The translations under genes and the position numbers were made by a program. Positions 17,886-29,072 of a DNA stretch of 60,552 nucleotides are shown here, one piece after another. The stretch covers positions 1-60,552 of the forward strand of contig NZ_BOVJ01000168.1 in the NCBI RefSeq assembly GCF_018403665.1, in the 5' to 3' direction. Position 1 is the first letter of the stretch; each line of letters opens with the position of its first letter. The notes under the pieces are model-generated. The model saw only the letters and a list, made by a program, of their open reading frames with translations. It made no database searches and was not told the DNA's origin. This DNA is from Paenibacillus cisolokensis. Lineage in GTDB: Bacteria > Bacillota > Bacilli > Paenibacillales > Paenibacillaceae.

Positions 17886-19174
17886 GTGAACGAAATCAAA
17901 GTGCCCGCTATGGGCGAATCGATAACCGAAGGAACCATTTCCAGATGGCTGGTTAAAGAAGGCGATACGGTCAATGAAGGAGATGCGCTCCTCGAGCTGG
18001 AAACCGATAAAGTCAATCTGGAAATCAGCGCGGAAGCGAGCGGTGTATTGACCGAAATCCGCTTCCGCGAAGGCGATAACGTACAGGTCGGCGAGACAGT
18101 GGGCATTATTTCCGACGCGGCGGCCGGCGCCGCGCCGGCCGCCCGGGAGCAGGCCAAGCCGGCCGAGCCGGAAGGCAAAGCCGAACCGGCACCGGCCCAA
18201 TCGGCGCCGGCCGCAGCTGCGCCGCAGCCGGCCCCGGCTGCCGCAGCCGCAGGCCGCGGGGAAGGAACGGCAAACGCTTCGCCGGCGGCACGCAAGCTGG
18301 CCAGAGAGCGCGGAATTCCGCTCGACAGCGTACAAACGAAAGATCCGATCGGCCGCATCCGTCCGGAGGATGTGCTGTCGCACGGCACCGCCGGCTCGGC
18401 GCCGCAAGCGGCGGCTAATGCGACCGCGCCGAAAGCAGCGGCCCCTGCCGCTGCGCCGGCGGCGGACGCCGGCAAGCCGATTGAGCGGCAGCGCATGTCG
18501 CGGCGCCGTCAGACGATTGCGGCGCGGCTTGTCGAAGCGCAGCGCACGGCCGCGATGCTGACGACGTTCAACGAGGTAGATATGACGGCGATCCTCGATA
18601 TTCGCAAGCGCCGCAAACAATCGTTCCAGGAAAAGCATGACGTCGGACTCGGCTTCATGTCCTTCTTCACCAAGGCGGTCGTCGGTGCGCTGAAGCAGTT
18701 CCCGCTGCTGAATGCGGAAATTCAAGGGGACGAGCTGCTCGTGAAGAAGTTTTACGATATCGGCATTGCGGTATCGGCGAAGGAAGGGCTCGTCGTGCCG
18801 GTCGTGCGGGATGCCGACAGGCTCAGCTTTGCCGAGATCGAACGGCAGATCGCCGAGCTGGCGGCGAAGGCGCGCAGCAACGCGCTGACATTGTCGGACC
18901 TCCAGGGCGGCACGTTCACCATTACAAACGGCGGCGTTTTCGGTTCGCTGATGTCGACCCCGATTTTGAACGCTCCGCAGGTCGGCATTCTCGGCATGCA
19001 TAAAATCCAATGGCGTCCGGTCGCGATCGATCAGGAAAAATGGAAAACCGGCCGATGATGTACATCGCCTTGTCCTACGACCACCGGATCGTGGACGGCG
19101 CCGAAGCGGTCCGCTTCCTGGTCACGGTGAAAGAATTGCTGGAAGATCCGGAATCGCTCCTTCTGGAAGGCTAA
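17886..19174 (+). CDS. odhB: 2-oxoglutarate dehydrogenase E2 (dihydrolipoyl succinyltransferase), frameshifted near its 3' end
   Basis: About 429 residues after repair. An N-terminal lipoyl domain has the acceptor Lys in ETDKVN (about residue 42). An Ala/Pro-rich linker follows, then the E3-binding domain [18 protein letters not shown], a second Ala/Pro linker, and the catalytic domain from about 200. The active-site DHRIVDG lies after a frame break at about 19040, where five A should be six (giving [18 protein letters not shown]). Cotranscribed with odhA; together they convert 2-oxoglutarate to succinyl-CoA with the shared E3, which is not in the window. Confidence 0.93.
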
Positions 19175-19205
19175 GTTCGAACCTTCGCGGCCGGTCACAA
19201 GCCGC

Positions 19206-19234
19206 TTGCTTTTCCGGGTAGCGAAAGCTATAAT
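19206..19234 (+). promoter_or_regulatory. Sigma-A promoter of the argS T-box transcript
   Basis: TTGCTT (19206-19211), 17-base spacer, TATAAT (19229-19234, perfect consensus). Transcription would begin near 19241, directly before the T-box stem I sequences. Confidence 0.75.
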
Positions 19235-19240
19235 GGGAAA

Positions 19241-19502
19241 AATAGGGATACAGACGAGGAACGGGAGAGTACCTTGGCGCAAACCGCTTGCAGCGAGCCG
19301 GGATGGTGGAAGCCGGCAGCGGACGGCAGGGGAAGCGGTCCCGGGAGTCGCATGCCCGAACGATGCCAGTAGGGTATGCCGGCGCAAGCCGTTAACATTG
19401 TTCAAGATGGTATTTCCGCCAGCGGCGGAAATACCAAGAAGAGTGGCACCGCGTAAAGCGACAAGCTTTCCGTCTCTTTGACAGAGACGGAAAGCTTTTT
19501 TA
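19241..19502 (+). promoter_or_regulatory. T-box riboswitch controlling argS
   Basis: The 14-base T-box core is at 19440-19453 (GAGTGGCACCGCG preceded by AA). Upstream, 19255-19345 carries stem I elements, including the AGTA of the S-turn (19267-19270) and a GGTGGAAGCCGGC segment. Downstream is a terminator helix. Uncharged tRNA-Arg would pair with the specifier and the T-box bulge to form the antiterminator and switch argS on. The exact specifier triplet could not be assigned by eye; arginine CGN triplets are plentiful in stem I. Confidence 0.9.
19463..19502 (+). terminator. T-box leader terminator
   Basis: A perfect 14-bp stem (19463-19476 with 19484-19497), a 7-base loop and a run of six T overlapping the stem end. 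Formed when tRNA-Arg is charged, stopping transcription before argS. Confidence 0.92.
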
Positions 19503-19532
19503 TTTGGCGGGACACGGAAGGAGGAATAATGT

Positions 19533-21227
19533 ATGCTGTTGCAATTGGCGGCGGAACGGATCGCGCCGCATCTGCCGGAAGCCGGCGTTGAAATTGCGGA
19601 ATGGCTCGAATATCCGCCAAAACCGGAAATGGGCGACGTCAGCTTGCCTTGCTTCGTGTTGGCCAAACGGCTCAAGCGCTCCCCGCAGAGCATCGCCGCG
19701 GAAACGGCAGACAAGCTGAACGAAGCGGATGGAGGCATCCGGGCGGAAGCGGCGGGCGGTTATCTTAATTTGCGCTTCGAACCTTCCGTCTGGAGCGCCC
19801 GGCTGCTTCGCCGCATCGCGGACGACAAGTTCGGACAGCCGGATTGGGGAAAGGGACGAACGGTCGTCATCGATATGTCGTCGCCGAATATCGCGAAGCC
19901 GTTCGGCGTCGGCCATCTGCGCTCGACGGTCATCGGCAACGCGCTCGGCAACCTGTACCGGGCGGCCGGCTACCGCGTCATCCGCGTCAATCATTTGGGG
20001 GATTGGGGAACCCAGTTCGGCAAGCTGATCGCCGCCTACAAGCGTTGGGGAAACGATGAAGCGCTCGCCGCCGAACCGATCCGGGAAAGCTTGCGGCTTT
20101 ACGTGAAATTTCACGACGAGTCGGAGCGTTCGCCGAAGCTCGCAGACGAAGGCCGCGAGTGGTTCCGCCGGCTGGAAGCGGGCGACGATGAAGCGCGGCG
20201 GCTGTGGGACACATTTGTCCGCGCCAGTATGAAAGAATTCGACCGGGTATACGAACGGCTCGGCATCCGGTTCGATCATGTGCTCGGCGAAAGCTTCTAT
20301 AATGACAAAATCGGCGCCGTCGTCGAGCGGCTCGCGGAGCAGTCGCTGCTGGAGGAAAGCGACGGCGCGCAGGTAGTCCGTCTGGCGGAAGAAGGGCTGC
20401 CGCCGTGTCTCATCCTGAAATCGGATGGCGCCACGATTTACCCGGCGCGCGATTTGGCCACCGCCATTTACCGCAAGGAAACGATGGGCGCGGATATGCT
20501 GCTGTACGTCGTCGGCGCCGAGCAAACGCTCCATTTCAAGCAAGTATTCGCCGTTCTCGCCCGGATGGGCTGTACGTGGAGCGAAGCTTGCCGTCATGTG
20601 CCGTTCGGATTGATGCGGATGAACGGGAAGAAAATGTCGACGCGCCGGGGACAGGTCGTATTTCTCGAAGAAGTGCTGGACGAAGCGGTCGCGAGAGCGG
20701 AGCGGATGATCGCGGACAAAAATCCCGAACTGCCGAATCGCAAAGAGGTTGCCGAAGTGATCGGCGTCGGAGCGGTCGTGTTCGGGGACCTGAAACATCG
20801 GCGGATGCTGGAAATCGACTTCAATCTGGATGAGGCGATCAGTTTCGACGGCGAAACCGGGCCCTATCTGCAATATACGTTTGCCCGGGCATCCAGCCTG
20901 CTGCGCAAAGGACGGGACGACGTTCCCGATCGTGCCGACAATATCGACGGCGTGCATCTGTCCTCCCCTGAAGCGTGGATGTGCGTCAAGATGCTTTGCG
21001 GATATGAGGAGGCGCTGGCGGAAGCGCTGCGGGACGACGAGCCTTCCGTCATGGCGCGGTATTTGCTCGATCTCGCCAAAGCGTTCAACCGCTTCTACCA
21101 CGCCGAGCGCATCGTTGCGGACAGCCGTTCCGAGCGCCGCGCAAAACTGACGCTTGTCTCGCTGGCGGCGCGGAAGCTGCAAAGCGGCATGGCGCTGCTC
21201 GGTCTGAGGACCCCCGAACGGATGTAG
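19533..21227 (+). CDS. argS: Arginyl-tRNA synthetase
   Basis: 564 residues, class I aminoacyl-tRNA synthetase, charges tRNA-Arg in the cytoplasm. The N-terminal Add-1 domain covers about 1-110. The HIGH equivalent lies in SPNIAKPFGVGHLRST; then HLGDWGTQFGKL, and the KMSK equivalent in MNGKKMSTRRGQ. The DALR anticodon-binding domain carries GPYLQYTFARASS and ends with the typical ...SGMALLGLRTPERM. Start at the second ATG of ATGTATG after AAGGAGGA, since the first is out of frame. Controlled by the preceding T-box. 564 residues is normal for the short bacillar type. Confidence 0.96.
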   Translation: MLLQLAAERIAPHLPEAGVEIAEWLEYPPKPEMGDVSLPCFVLAKRLKRSPQSIAAETADKLNEADGGIRAEAAGGYLNLRFEPSVWSARLLRRIADDKFGQPDWGKGRTVVIDMSSPNIAKPFGVGHLRSTVIGNALGNLYRAAGYRVIRVNHLGDWGTQFGKLIAAYKRWGNDEALAAEPIRESLRLYVKFHDESERSPKLADEGREWFRRLEAGDDEARRLWDTFVRASMKEFDRVYERLGIRFDHVLGESFYNDKIGAVVERLAEQSLLEESDGAQVVRLAEEGLPPCLILKSDGATIYPARDLATAIYRKETMGADMLLYVVGAEQTLHFKQVFAVLARMGCTWSEACRHVPFGLMRMNGKKMSTRRGQVVFLEEVLDEAVARAERMIADKNPELPNRKEVAEVIGVGAVVFGDLKHRRMLEIDFNLDEAISFDGETGPYLQYTFARASSLLRKGRDDVPDRADNIDGVHLSSPEAWMCVKMLCGYEEALAEALRDDEPSVMARYLLDLAKAFNRFYHAERIVADSRSERRAKLTLVSLAARKLQSGMALLGLRTPERM

Positions 21228-21266
21228 CCGATCATAATCGATGCAGGGCGGCTTATGCCGATGAAA

Positions 21267-21348
21267 CAAATAATGGTTCTCGTTCGTCTAATCGTTAAGG
21301 CTGGCGCAAGCTGGACAAACGTATCATCATTTGCATAACCATTATTTG
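21267..21348. repeat. 12-bp inverted repeat upstream of the acyltransferase promoter
   Basis: CAAATAATGGTT (21267-21278) and its exact reverse complement AACCATTATTTG (21337-21348) are separated by 58 bases, and the second arm ends 10 bases before the -35 element. They may be paired operator half-sites that allow looping, or a weak cruciform. Confidence 0.5.
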
Positions 21349-21358
21349 ACAAAAATTA

Positions 21359-21387
21359 TTGGCAAAGCTCGCTTGTTATTGCATAAT
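21359..21387 (+). promoter_or_regulatory. Candidate sigma-A promoter of the acyltransferase gene
   Basis: TTGGCA (21359-21364), 17-base spacer, CATAAT (21382-21387), about 70 bases before the ATG at 21458. A TTGACA at 21347 also lies nearby but has no -10 at a proper distance. Confidence 0.6.
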
Positions 21388-21457
21388 GGGACATATGCCG
21401 TGACCAGACTGCGGCATACTTGGCTTTGATTTGGGGAAACATCGGAGGAGAGGCGAA

Positions 21458-22632
21458 ATGCTGAAAAGGGAACGATTGAACGAGCTGGACCTCGTGCGCG
21501 CCATGGCGATCGTATGCGTCATCATGGTTCACGCCACGTCGTCGGCGATCGCCGAGACGACGGGGATGCGCTCGTTCGTCGTCTACAATTTTTTAACATC
21601 TTTTTTCGGATCGGGACGCCCATTTTTATTTTTTTGAGCAGCTTCGTCCTGTTTTACAATTACTATCATCAGCCGTTTACGAAAGAAAAGCTGGCCCGCT
21701 TTTTCAGCAGACGCTTCATGTTTATTCTCATTCCGTACGTTATCTTCTCGATCGTGTTTTATCTTGTGCGCAACTATCAATATTTTGACGGCTGGTCGTT
21801 GATGTACACGCTTGAGCATTTCGGCATCCGGCTGCTGACCGGAAAAGCGAATGCCCATCTGTATTTTGTCATTATCAATATCCAATTTTATTTGATGTTT
21901 CCGATATTTCTTATGCTGTTCAAGAAAAGCAAATGGTTGCGGGTGCTGGCACTTCCGCTCGGTTTTGCCATTCAGTGGGCTTTCGTGCTGCTGAACGCCG
22001 AATATTTCCACCTTCAATATAAAGGCAGCGTTTCTTTCTCATATATGAGCTATTTCTTTTTGGGCGCTTTTCTCGGCATCTATTTCGATAAATTTCAACA
22101 GTGGTTCAAGCCGGGCAAGCTGAAGAACGGCGGCTCGAAGCTGCCCGTCTGGCTGACGGTCTGGGCGTTGTGGGCGGCATCGGCTGCCGCGCATATTTGG
22201 GTCATGTATTCGGGCCGCACCGGGCTGCACAAGTGGAGCAGCGAAATGTACGACGCGGTATGGAATATCCACACTTATTTTTCGGCAATCGTCATGCTGC
22301 AGGCGGCTTTCTGCTTGCACCATAACGCTCCGAAGTGGTCGGTCCGCATGATGGCCGGCTTCGGCTCGATCTCGTTCGGCGTCTATTTGTTCCATCCGCT
22401 CGTCCTGCATTATTACCGGATGACGAAGCCCGATTGGCAAGGCATCCCGTTCCATCTGTGGTACGCAGGCGGATTTGTGCTCGCGGTTCTCGTATCGTGG
22501 CTGGTCGTCGGGCTTGTAACGAAATATTTCAAATGGTCGTGGCTCCTGTTCGGATCGGTTGCGAAGCAGAAGACGCCGCGGCCGAAGCAGGCTCCGGGCC
22601 AATACAGCGAAACGCCCCAGGCTTATTCGTAA
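21458..22632 (+). CDS. Acyltransferase 3 family membrane protein, frameshifted near its 5' end
   Basis: About 391 residues after repair. The N-terminal LNELDLVRAMAIVCVIMVHAT is the conserved first helix of acyltransferase family 3 (O-acetyl transferases of surface polysaccharides); about ten membrane helices follow. The frame breaks at about 21592 where six T should be seven, so that YNFFNIFFRIGTPIFIFLSS is restored. The enzyme would move an acyl group from the cytoplasmic side onto an envelope carbohydrate or osmolyte; the acceptor is unknown. Start from the ATG after GGAGGAGAGGCGAA. Confidence 0.83.
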
Positions 22633-22649
22633 GCCGGGGCTTTGCTTTT
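22614..22649 (+). terminator. Intrinsic terminator overlapping the acyltransferase stop
   Basis: GCCCC-A-GGCTTA pairs with TAAGCC-GGGGC (single A bulge, TTCG tetraloop), followed by TTTGCTTTT. The stem includes the last codons of the gene. Confidence 0.85.
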
Positions 22650-22722
22650 CTTGCCGCACCGTCCCTGGCATTTTATAATAAAACCAACGTTTGCAACGCG
22701 TTCCGGCAAAGGAGTGACTAAC

Positions 22723-22944
22723 ATGAGCGATATGCCGAAGCTGCTGATCGCGCTAGGCGTTATTTTGATCGTTGTCGGCGTCATATGGATGATCGGCGGA
22801 CGGTGGCTGCCGTTCGGCCGTCTGCCCGGCGATATTGTCGTGGAAAAAGAAAATATGCGCTTCTATTTTCCGATCGTGACGTGCATCATTGTCAGCGTCG
22901 TGCTGTCGCTGATCGGCTTTGTCGTCAACCGCTTCTTCAAATAA
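22723..22944 (+). CDS. DUF2905 family small membrane protein
   Basis: 73 residues from the ATG at 22723 (GGAGTGACTAAC upstream). Two membrane helices (about 7-27 and 48-70) flank the family signature GRWLPFGRLPGDIVVEKENM, followed by FYFPIVTCIIVSVVLSL. DUF2905 proteins are widespread in bacteria, often near ruvAB or queA; their role is unknown. It is followed 52 bases later by another small gene, probably in the same transcript. Confidence 0.88.
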   Translation: MSDMPKLLIALGVILIVVGVIWMIGGRWLPFGRLPGDIVVEKENMRFYFPIVTCIIVSVVLSLIGFVVNRFFK

Positions 22945-22996
22945 AATGCAGCGCGGCCCTGCACGCGTTACAGCTGCCGAAAGGAGGCGACACGCC

Positions 22997-23389
22997 ATGA
23001 ACCCCGATTTCATCCGGTTGAAATCGCTGGAAGGCGAATTGAAGCTGTCGCACAAAAACAAGGACTATGGAATTACCGTATCGACGGCGGAATTTGTCAT
23101 TCACAAGCCGCATGTCAACTACTTCATCCGGTTTGCCGATATGGTGAGCATCGTGCCGTACGAAGCGCCGGGCGGCGGCCGCATGGCCGTCCGGCATAAA
23201 CGGCGCGGAGGAGCCGAGCTTGCGACGGCGAATCCGAGCCGCGACACGTACCGGATTTTCGTGCGCGGCGCGACCGTTCATAACCGGAGCGGCCGGTTCG
23301 ATATCGGACCGATGGAGTTCGTGCTGCCGATCCACCGGGATCTGCTCGAGCTGGTGGCGCAATACAGCGGCATGGAGCTGTTTCGCTAG
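22997..23389 (+). CDS. Conserved hypothetical cytosolic protein
   Basis: 130 residues from the ATG at 22997, which has AAGGAGGCG upstream. Mostly beta in pattern, possibly a PH-like or small beta-barrel fold: repeated short strands (GITVSTAEFVIHKPHVNYFIR, FADMVSIVPYE, DTYRIFVRGATVHNRSG, FDIGPMEFVLPI). No signal peptide, membrane segment or catalytic motif. Not recognised as a named family. Probably cotranscribed with the DUF2905 gene. Confidence 0.68.
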   Translation: MNPDFIRLKSLEGELKLSHKNKDYGITVSTAEFVIHKPHVNYFIRFADMVSIVPYEAPGGGRMAVRHKRRGGAELATANPSRDTYRIFVRGATVHNRSGRFDIGPMEFVLPIHRDLLELVAQYSGMELFR

Positions 23390-23494
23390 TCTGTTGGACG
23401 CATTTTTGCAAGCTGCGGAAGGAATCGGGACTTTTCGGGAGAATTGTTTGGAGAATTGATTATCGCAGCGTTCATCGATAAGGAGGAGAAATGG

Positions 23495-24442
23495 ATGAAT
23501 ACGGTTGACAGCGTTTCCAACCTGGTCGGAAGCGGTTCGCATGTTTACGAGGCGAATTCGAACTGGGCGAAGCTTCCGGATTCGATTCGGCTTGGCTATA
23601 CGCACGGCATCGTCACCGATGCGCAGGATAACGTCTATCTGTTTCATACCAACCGTCCGAGCGTCGTCAAATTCGACCCGGAAGGGAACTACATTTCTTC
23701 ATGGGGCGACGAGTATGCCGGGGGGGCGCACGGCTTTTACCTTCACCGGGAAAGCGGCGGCGAATTTTTGTATTTGACCGATACGAGCAGAGGGCTGCTC
23801 GTCAAGACGACGCTTGACGGGGAGAAGGTGCTGGAGCTCGGAACGCCGGACCTGCCGGGCATATACGATGACGATCACCGCTATGTGCCGACCGACGCCG
23901 CCGTCGCGCCGAACGGAGACATTTACGTCACCGACGGCTACGGCCAGAACTGGATTCACCGCTATTCGTCGGACGGCACTTATATTTCCTCTTTCGGCGG
24001 CACCGGCAGCGAGCCGGGCAAGCTGTCCTGTCCGCACGGCATCAGCATCGACACGAGAAACGGGGAACCGGAGCTGTATGTCGCCGACCGGAGCAATCAC
24101 CGGATTCAGGTTTTGACGCTGGACGGCGCGCACAAACGGTTTATCGACGAAAATATGGATATGCCTTGCAGCTTTTTTATTTTCGGCGATGAGCTTTACT
24201 TTCCGGACCTGCACAGCCGCGTTACGATTTTCGACCGCAACGACAAGCTGATTACCCATCTGGGCGAGGATCAGCAGGCTTACAAGCAGGAAGGCTGGCC
24301 GAACTTGCCGGAATCGTACTTCCGCCCGAACCGGTTCAGTTCTCCGCACGGGGTATGCGTCGACTCGAAAGGGGACGTATACGTGGCAGAATGGACGGTG
24401 AACGGACGGGTGACGAAGCTGACGCGCGTTCGGCACAAATAA
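23495..24442 (+). CDS. NHL-repeat six-bladed beta-propeller protein
   Basis: 315 residues, no signal peptide. Repeating blades with the NHL pattern: YTHGIVTDAQDNVYLFHTNR, VPTDAAVAPNGDIYVTDGYG, CPHGISIDTRNGEPELYVAD, SPHGVCVDSKGDVYVAEW. Related cytosolic propellers include lactonase-like and amidating-lyase-like proteins; His residues at the start of blades (THG, PHG) may bind a metal. The start at 23495 is in frame and follows AGGAGGA. It is closed off by a strong terminator, so it is transcribed apart from the glycan locus that follows, though probably linked in function. Confidence 0.8.
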   Translation: MNTVDSVSNLVGSGSHVYEANSNWAKLPDSIRLGYTHGIVTDAQDNVYLFHTNRPSVVKFDPEGNYISSWGDEYAGGAHGFYLHRESGGEFLYLTDTSRGLLVKTTLDGEKVLELGTPDLPGIYDDDHRYVPTDAAVAPNGDIYVTDGYGQNWIHRYSSDGTYISSFGGTGSEPGKLSCPHGISIDTRNGEPELYVADRSNHRIQVLTLDGAHKRFIDENMDMPCSFFIFGDELYFPDLHSRVTIFDRNDKLITHLGEDQQAYKQEGWPNLPESYFRPNRFSSPHGVCVDSKGDVYVAEWTVNGRVTKLTRVRHK

Positions 24443-24506
24443 GATCGAGCGGAAACGAAACCGGACGAACGGCTTCGCCCCGAATGGAATGGCGAATCCG
24501 GCCATG

Positions 24507-24543
24507 AAGCCCCCGCCACTTACAAGTGGTTTGGGGGCTTTTT
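24507..24543 (+). terminator. Intrinsic terminator after the propeller gene
   Basis: AAGCCCCC and CCACTT pair with AAGTGG and GGGGGCTT, followed by TTTTT. It separates the propeller gene from the Gfo/Idh-sulfatase operon. The remaining ~195 bases to 24738 hold a possible -10 (TAGAAT, 24671) without a good -35, which suggests activator-dependent transcription. Confidence 0.92.
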
Positions 24544-24738
24544 GGCGTGTCTGTCGGCGCCAAACCGCCGCAGCATGGGCAACGCTATGAATGTAAGCGA
24601 TTTCATATTTATGGCGCGATCCGACATGTTTTTGGCGGAAACCGCAATGAGCCCCCGTACCGTTTTCCACTAGAATGAACACTAGCAAGCGCGATTCATA
24701 GGAAGACCGGAAGCAGACCAATCGTGGGAGGAATAGGG

Positions 24739-25732
24739 ATGACGGTAAAAGCGGCAGTGGTCGGCGTCGGCAATATAGGCTCGATCCATGCGGACGTTTA
24801 CAATGGGCATCCGCAGGCGGAATTGGTGGCGGTTTGTGACATCGTGAAGGAGAAAGCGGATGCCGCCGCGCGGAAATTCGGATGCCGCGCTTTTTACAGC
24901 GTGGAGGAAATGATCGGAAGCGGCATCGAAATCGATGCCTGCAGCGTCGCGACCAAAGGGGAAGAAAACGGCGGCGAGCATTACGAGCCGACGATGCGGC
25001 TGCTCGAAGCGGGCATACCGGTGCTCGGGGAGAAGCCGATATCCAACCGGATCGACGAAGGCGAACGAATGGTGGAACTGGCCCGATCCAAAAATTCCGT
25101 ACGGGGTCAACCTGAACCACCGCTTCACGCCTGCCGCGCTGAAAGCGAAAGGCTGGGTGGAGGAAGGCAGGCTCGGCAAGCTTCACATGATCAATATGCG
25201 CATGTGGATCAACAACCCGGTGGAGACGTCGCCATGGTTTCATCTGCGGGCGCTGCATCCGCATTCGTTTGATGTCATTCGCTATTTCTGCGGCGACGTG
25301 AAGCGGGTCGCGGCGTTCATGATGAAGGGCGAGGGCCGCTCCATCTGGTCCAACGCGCAAGTGCTGCTCGAATTTCGGAACGGGGCGATCGGCAACCTGG
25401 TCGGCAGCTACGACGCCGGCGGCAGCTACGGGCTCGAGCAGTGCGACGTTGTCGGCTCCAAAGGGCGCTTCGTGCTGACCGATGCTTGCGAACACCTTAC
25501 GTTTTATCCGCGCCGCAGCATCGAAACGGAAACGTACAGCTATCTCGGCGGGATGCGTTCGTTCTCGGAAACGTTCAAGAGCCGGATCGGCTCATGGATC
25601 GAGCAGATCGCGGCGGGCGAGCCGTACGACCGGATCGACGGGTCCGGCGAAGACGCGCTGAAGGCGCAGTACATTATCGAGGCGGCAATTCGTTCCTGGG
25701 AAACGGGTACGATCGTCGAATTGGATTTTTAA
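24739..25732 (+). CDS. Gfo/Idh/MocA-family oxidoreductase 1, frameshifted
   Basis: About 331 residues after repair. NAD(P)-binding Rossmann start AVVGVGNIGSIHADVY and the catalytic-lysine motif GEKPISNR (EKP, about residue 100). The C-terminal domain has NLNHRFTPAALKAKGW and WFHLRALHPHSFDVIRYF. The frame breaks in a five-A run at about 25092. Alignment with the second Gfo/Idh gene of this locus (28040) fits best if seven A are restored (ARSKKIPYGVNLNHR), i.e. two bases lost. Such enzymes oxidise, reduce or epimerise sugar carbons. First gene of the operon (GGGAGGAATAGGG before ATG). Confidence 0.85.
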
Positions 25733-25748
25733 TTCGGGAGGTGCGAAC

Positions 25749-26576
25749 ATGATCAAGCTGGGCGTCAACACGGTCCTGTTCAAAGATTTCGATGTCGAAA
25801 CGGCCCTTCGCCATATTGCGCGATGCGGTTACGACGGGGCGGAGCTGTCCGCCATCAAAGGGATGTGCGAGCATCTCGAGCTCGACCGCTGGCAGGAGCA
25901 GGCGGAAACGGTCAAGGCGATCGCGGACGAATGCGGCATCGGATTGCTGTCCATGGAGGTCGCGTCGCTCGACGAAACGCGGCTGACCAAAGCGTTCGAG
26001 GCGGCGGCCGCTCTCGGCATCCCGATCGTCAACGTCGGGCCCGGCGGAAAGAGCAATGTAGAGGAAGACTTGGCGCAGTCGATCGCCACGCTTGCGCGCC
26101 TTTCCGCGCTTGCCCATTCCTATGGCGTCACGCTGTGCGTCAAGGCGCATGTCGGGAACGCGATCTACAATACGCCGACGACGCTGCGGGCGATGGCGGC
26201 GATCCAAAATCCCGGTTTCGGCATCGATATGGACCCGAGCCATGTGTACCGCGCCGGCGAAAATCCGGAGGAAGCGCTGCCGCAAGTGCTCTCGCGCGTG
26301 AAGCATATCCACATTCGCGATTGCAAAGGGCGCACGGCCGGGCCCGGCGACATCTTCAACCAGGCATGCGGACGCGGGGACATCGATCTGGCCGCTTACT
26401 GCAAAGCGATGGTCGACGGCGGCTACGACGGACCGGTCTGTCTGGAGGTGATCGGCGCGAGGGGGCATTCGCTGGCCGAGGTGTCGATTGTGGCGGCCGA
26501 AAGCTACGGCTACCTGAACGCCTGTCTGAAGCGTCTCGGCGCCAGACCGTCCGACGTTTCGACTTATGTCATCTGA
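25749..26576 (+). CDS. Sugar phosphate isomerase/epimerase family TIM-barrel protein 1
   Basis: 275 residues, AP-endonuclease-2/xylose-isomerase-like TIM barrel. Metal-ligand positions are plausible at VKAHVGN, GIDMDPSHVYRAGE, HIRDCKGR and CLEVIGARGHS. Members (IolE/IolH, ketose 3-epimerases, inosose isomerases) act on free sugars or inososes and often sit beside Gfo/Idh dehydrogenases, as here. 16 bases after the first Gfo/Idh gene, with GGGAGG in between. Which sugar is handled is unknown. Confidence 0.85.
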   Translation: MIKLGVNTVLFKDFDVETALRHIARCGYDGAELSAIKGMCEHLELDRWQEQAETVKAIADECGIGLLSMEVASLDETRLTKAFEAAAALGIPIVNVGPGGKSNVEEDLAQSIATLARLSALAHSYGVTLCVKAHVGNAIYNTPTTLRAMAAIQNPGFGIDMDPSHVYRAGENPEEALPQVLSRVKHIHIRDCKGRTAGPGDIFNQACGRGDIDLAAYCKAMVDGGYDGPVCLEVIGARGHSLAEVSIVAAESYGYLNACLKRLGARPSDVSTYVI

Positions 26577-26615
26577 AACGAGAAGCGATTTCGCAAAAAG
26601 GAGTTGGGTCCGAAT

Positions 26616-28039
<1,424 letters not shown>

Positions 28040-28043
<4 letters not shown>

Positions 28044-29067
28044 TCAAAGCGGCGGTTATCGGACTGAATCATATCGGCCTGATTCATTGCGGAGTCTATT
28101 CCGACAACCCGGACGTCCGTCTCGTCGCGGTATGCGATTTGCGCGGTGATTTGGCCGAGCGGGCGGCGGAGCGGTTTCACGCGAAAGCGTATACGAGCGT
28201 GCCGGAAATGCTGGCCGCCGAAGAAATCGATCTCGTCAGCGTGGCGACCGGCGGGCTGGAGAACGGCTCCCATCATCGGGAGCCGGCGCTGCAGGCGATC
28301 GAGGCCGGCAAGGACGTCCTGATCGAGAAGCCGATTTCCAACCGGCTGCGCGAGGCGAAGGAAATGGTGGAAGCGGCCGGGCGCAAAGGGGTACGGCTTG
28401 CCTGCAATTTGAACCATCGCTTCGTGCCGGCCGCGCTCAAGGCGAAGTCGTGGATCGACAAGGGAGATCTGGGCACCCTGCTGTTCCTGAATATGAGGCT
28501 TACGATCGGCAATCCGAACGAGTCGACGCCCTGGATCCATTTGCGCGCGCTGCATCCGCACTCGTTCGATGTGCTCCGTTATTTCGGCGGAGATGTATCG
28601 CGGGTGCAGTCGTTTTTGACGCGGGCGCCGGGGCGCAGCGTCTGGTCGACGGCCTCGATCAATCTCGAATTTGCGTCGGGCGCCGTCGGCCATCTGACCG
28701 GAAGCTACGACATGTTCGGCGGGCATCCGATCGAGCATTGCGAAGCGGCCGGAACGGGCGGGCGATTCGTGCTCGACAACGTGTACGAGCGGCTGACTTT
28801 TTATCCGAAGGATCGCGAGGAGCTGCGGGTTTTCCGCAACTCCATCATGTCGGGCGCCGCGGGTTCCATGACACGTTCCGCTACCGGCTTAACGCTTTCG
28901 TGCAGGAGATCAAGGATGACGTTCCCCCTGATCGGATCGCCGGCTCGGGAGCGGACGCGCTGGCGGTGCAGCGCATCATTGAAGCGGCGATTCTGTCCCA
29001 CCGGGAGAACGGCTCGCCGGTGCGCGTGGACGAAGTCGGCGACGACACGCCGGAGGGAGAGGAATAG
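28040..29067 (+). CDS. Gfo/Idh/MocA-family oxidoreductase 2, frameshifted
   Basis: About 342 residues after repair. Rossmann start AVIGLNHIGLIHCGVYSD, EKP motif in IEKPISNRL, and a C-terminal domain with NLNHRFVPAALKAKSWIDKG and HLRALHPHSFDVLRYFGGD, closely parallel to the first Gfo/Idh of the locus, hence probably a duplicate with a related substrate. The frame breaks at about 28860 (GGG should be GGGG) and resumes GFHDTFRYRLNAFVQEIKDD to EVGDDTPEGEE. Without the repair the frame runs on into the APS kinase gene and makes a false 511-residue fusion. Confidence 0.85.
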
Positions 29068-29072
29068 GAAGA

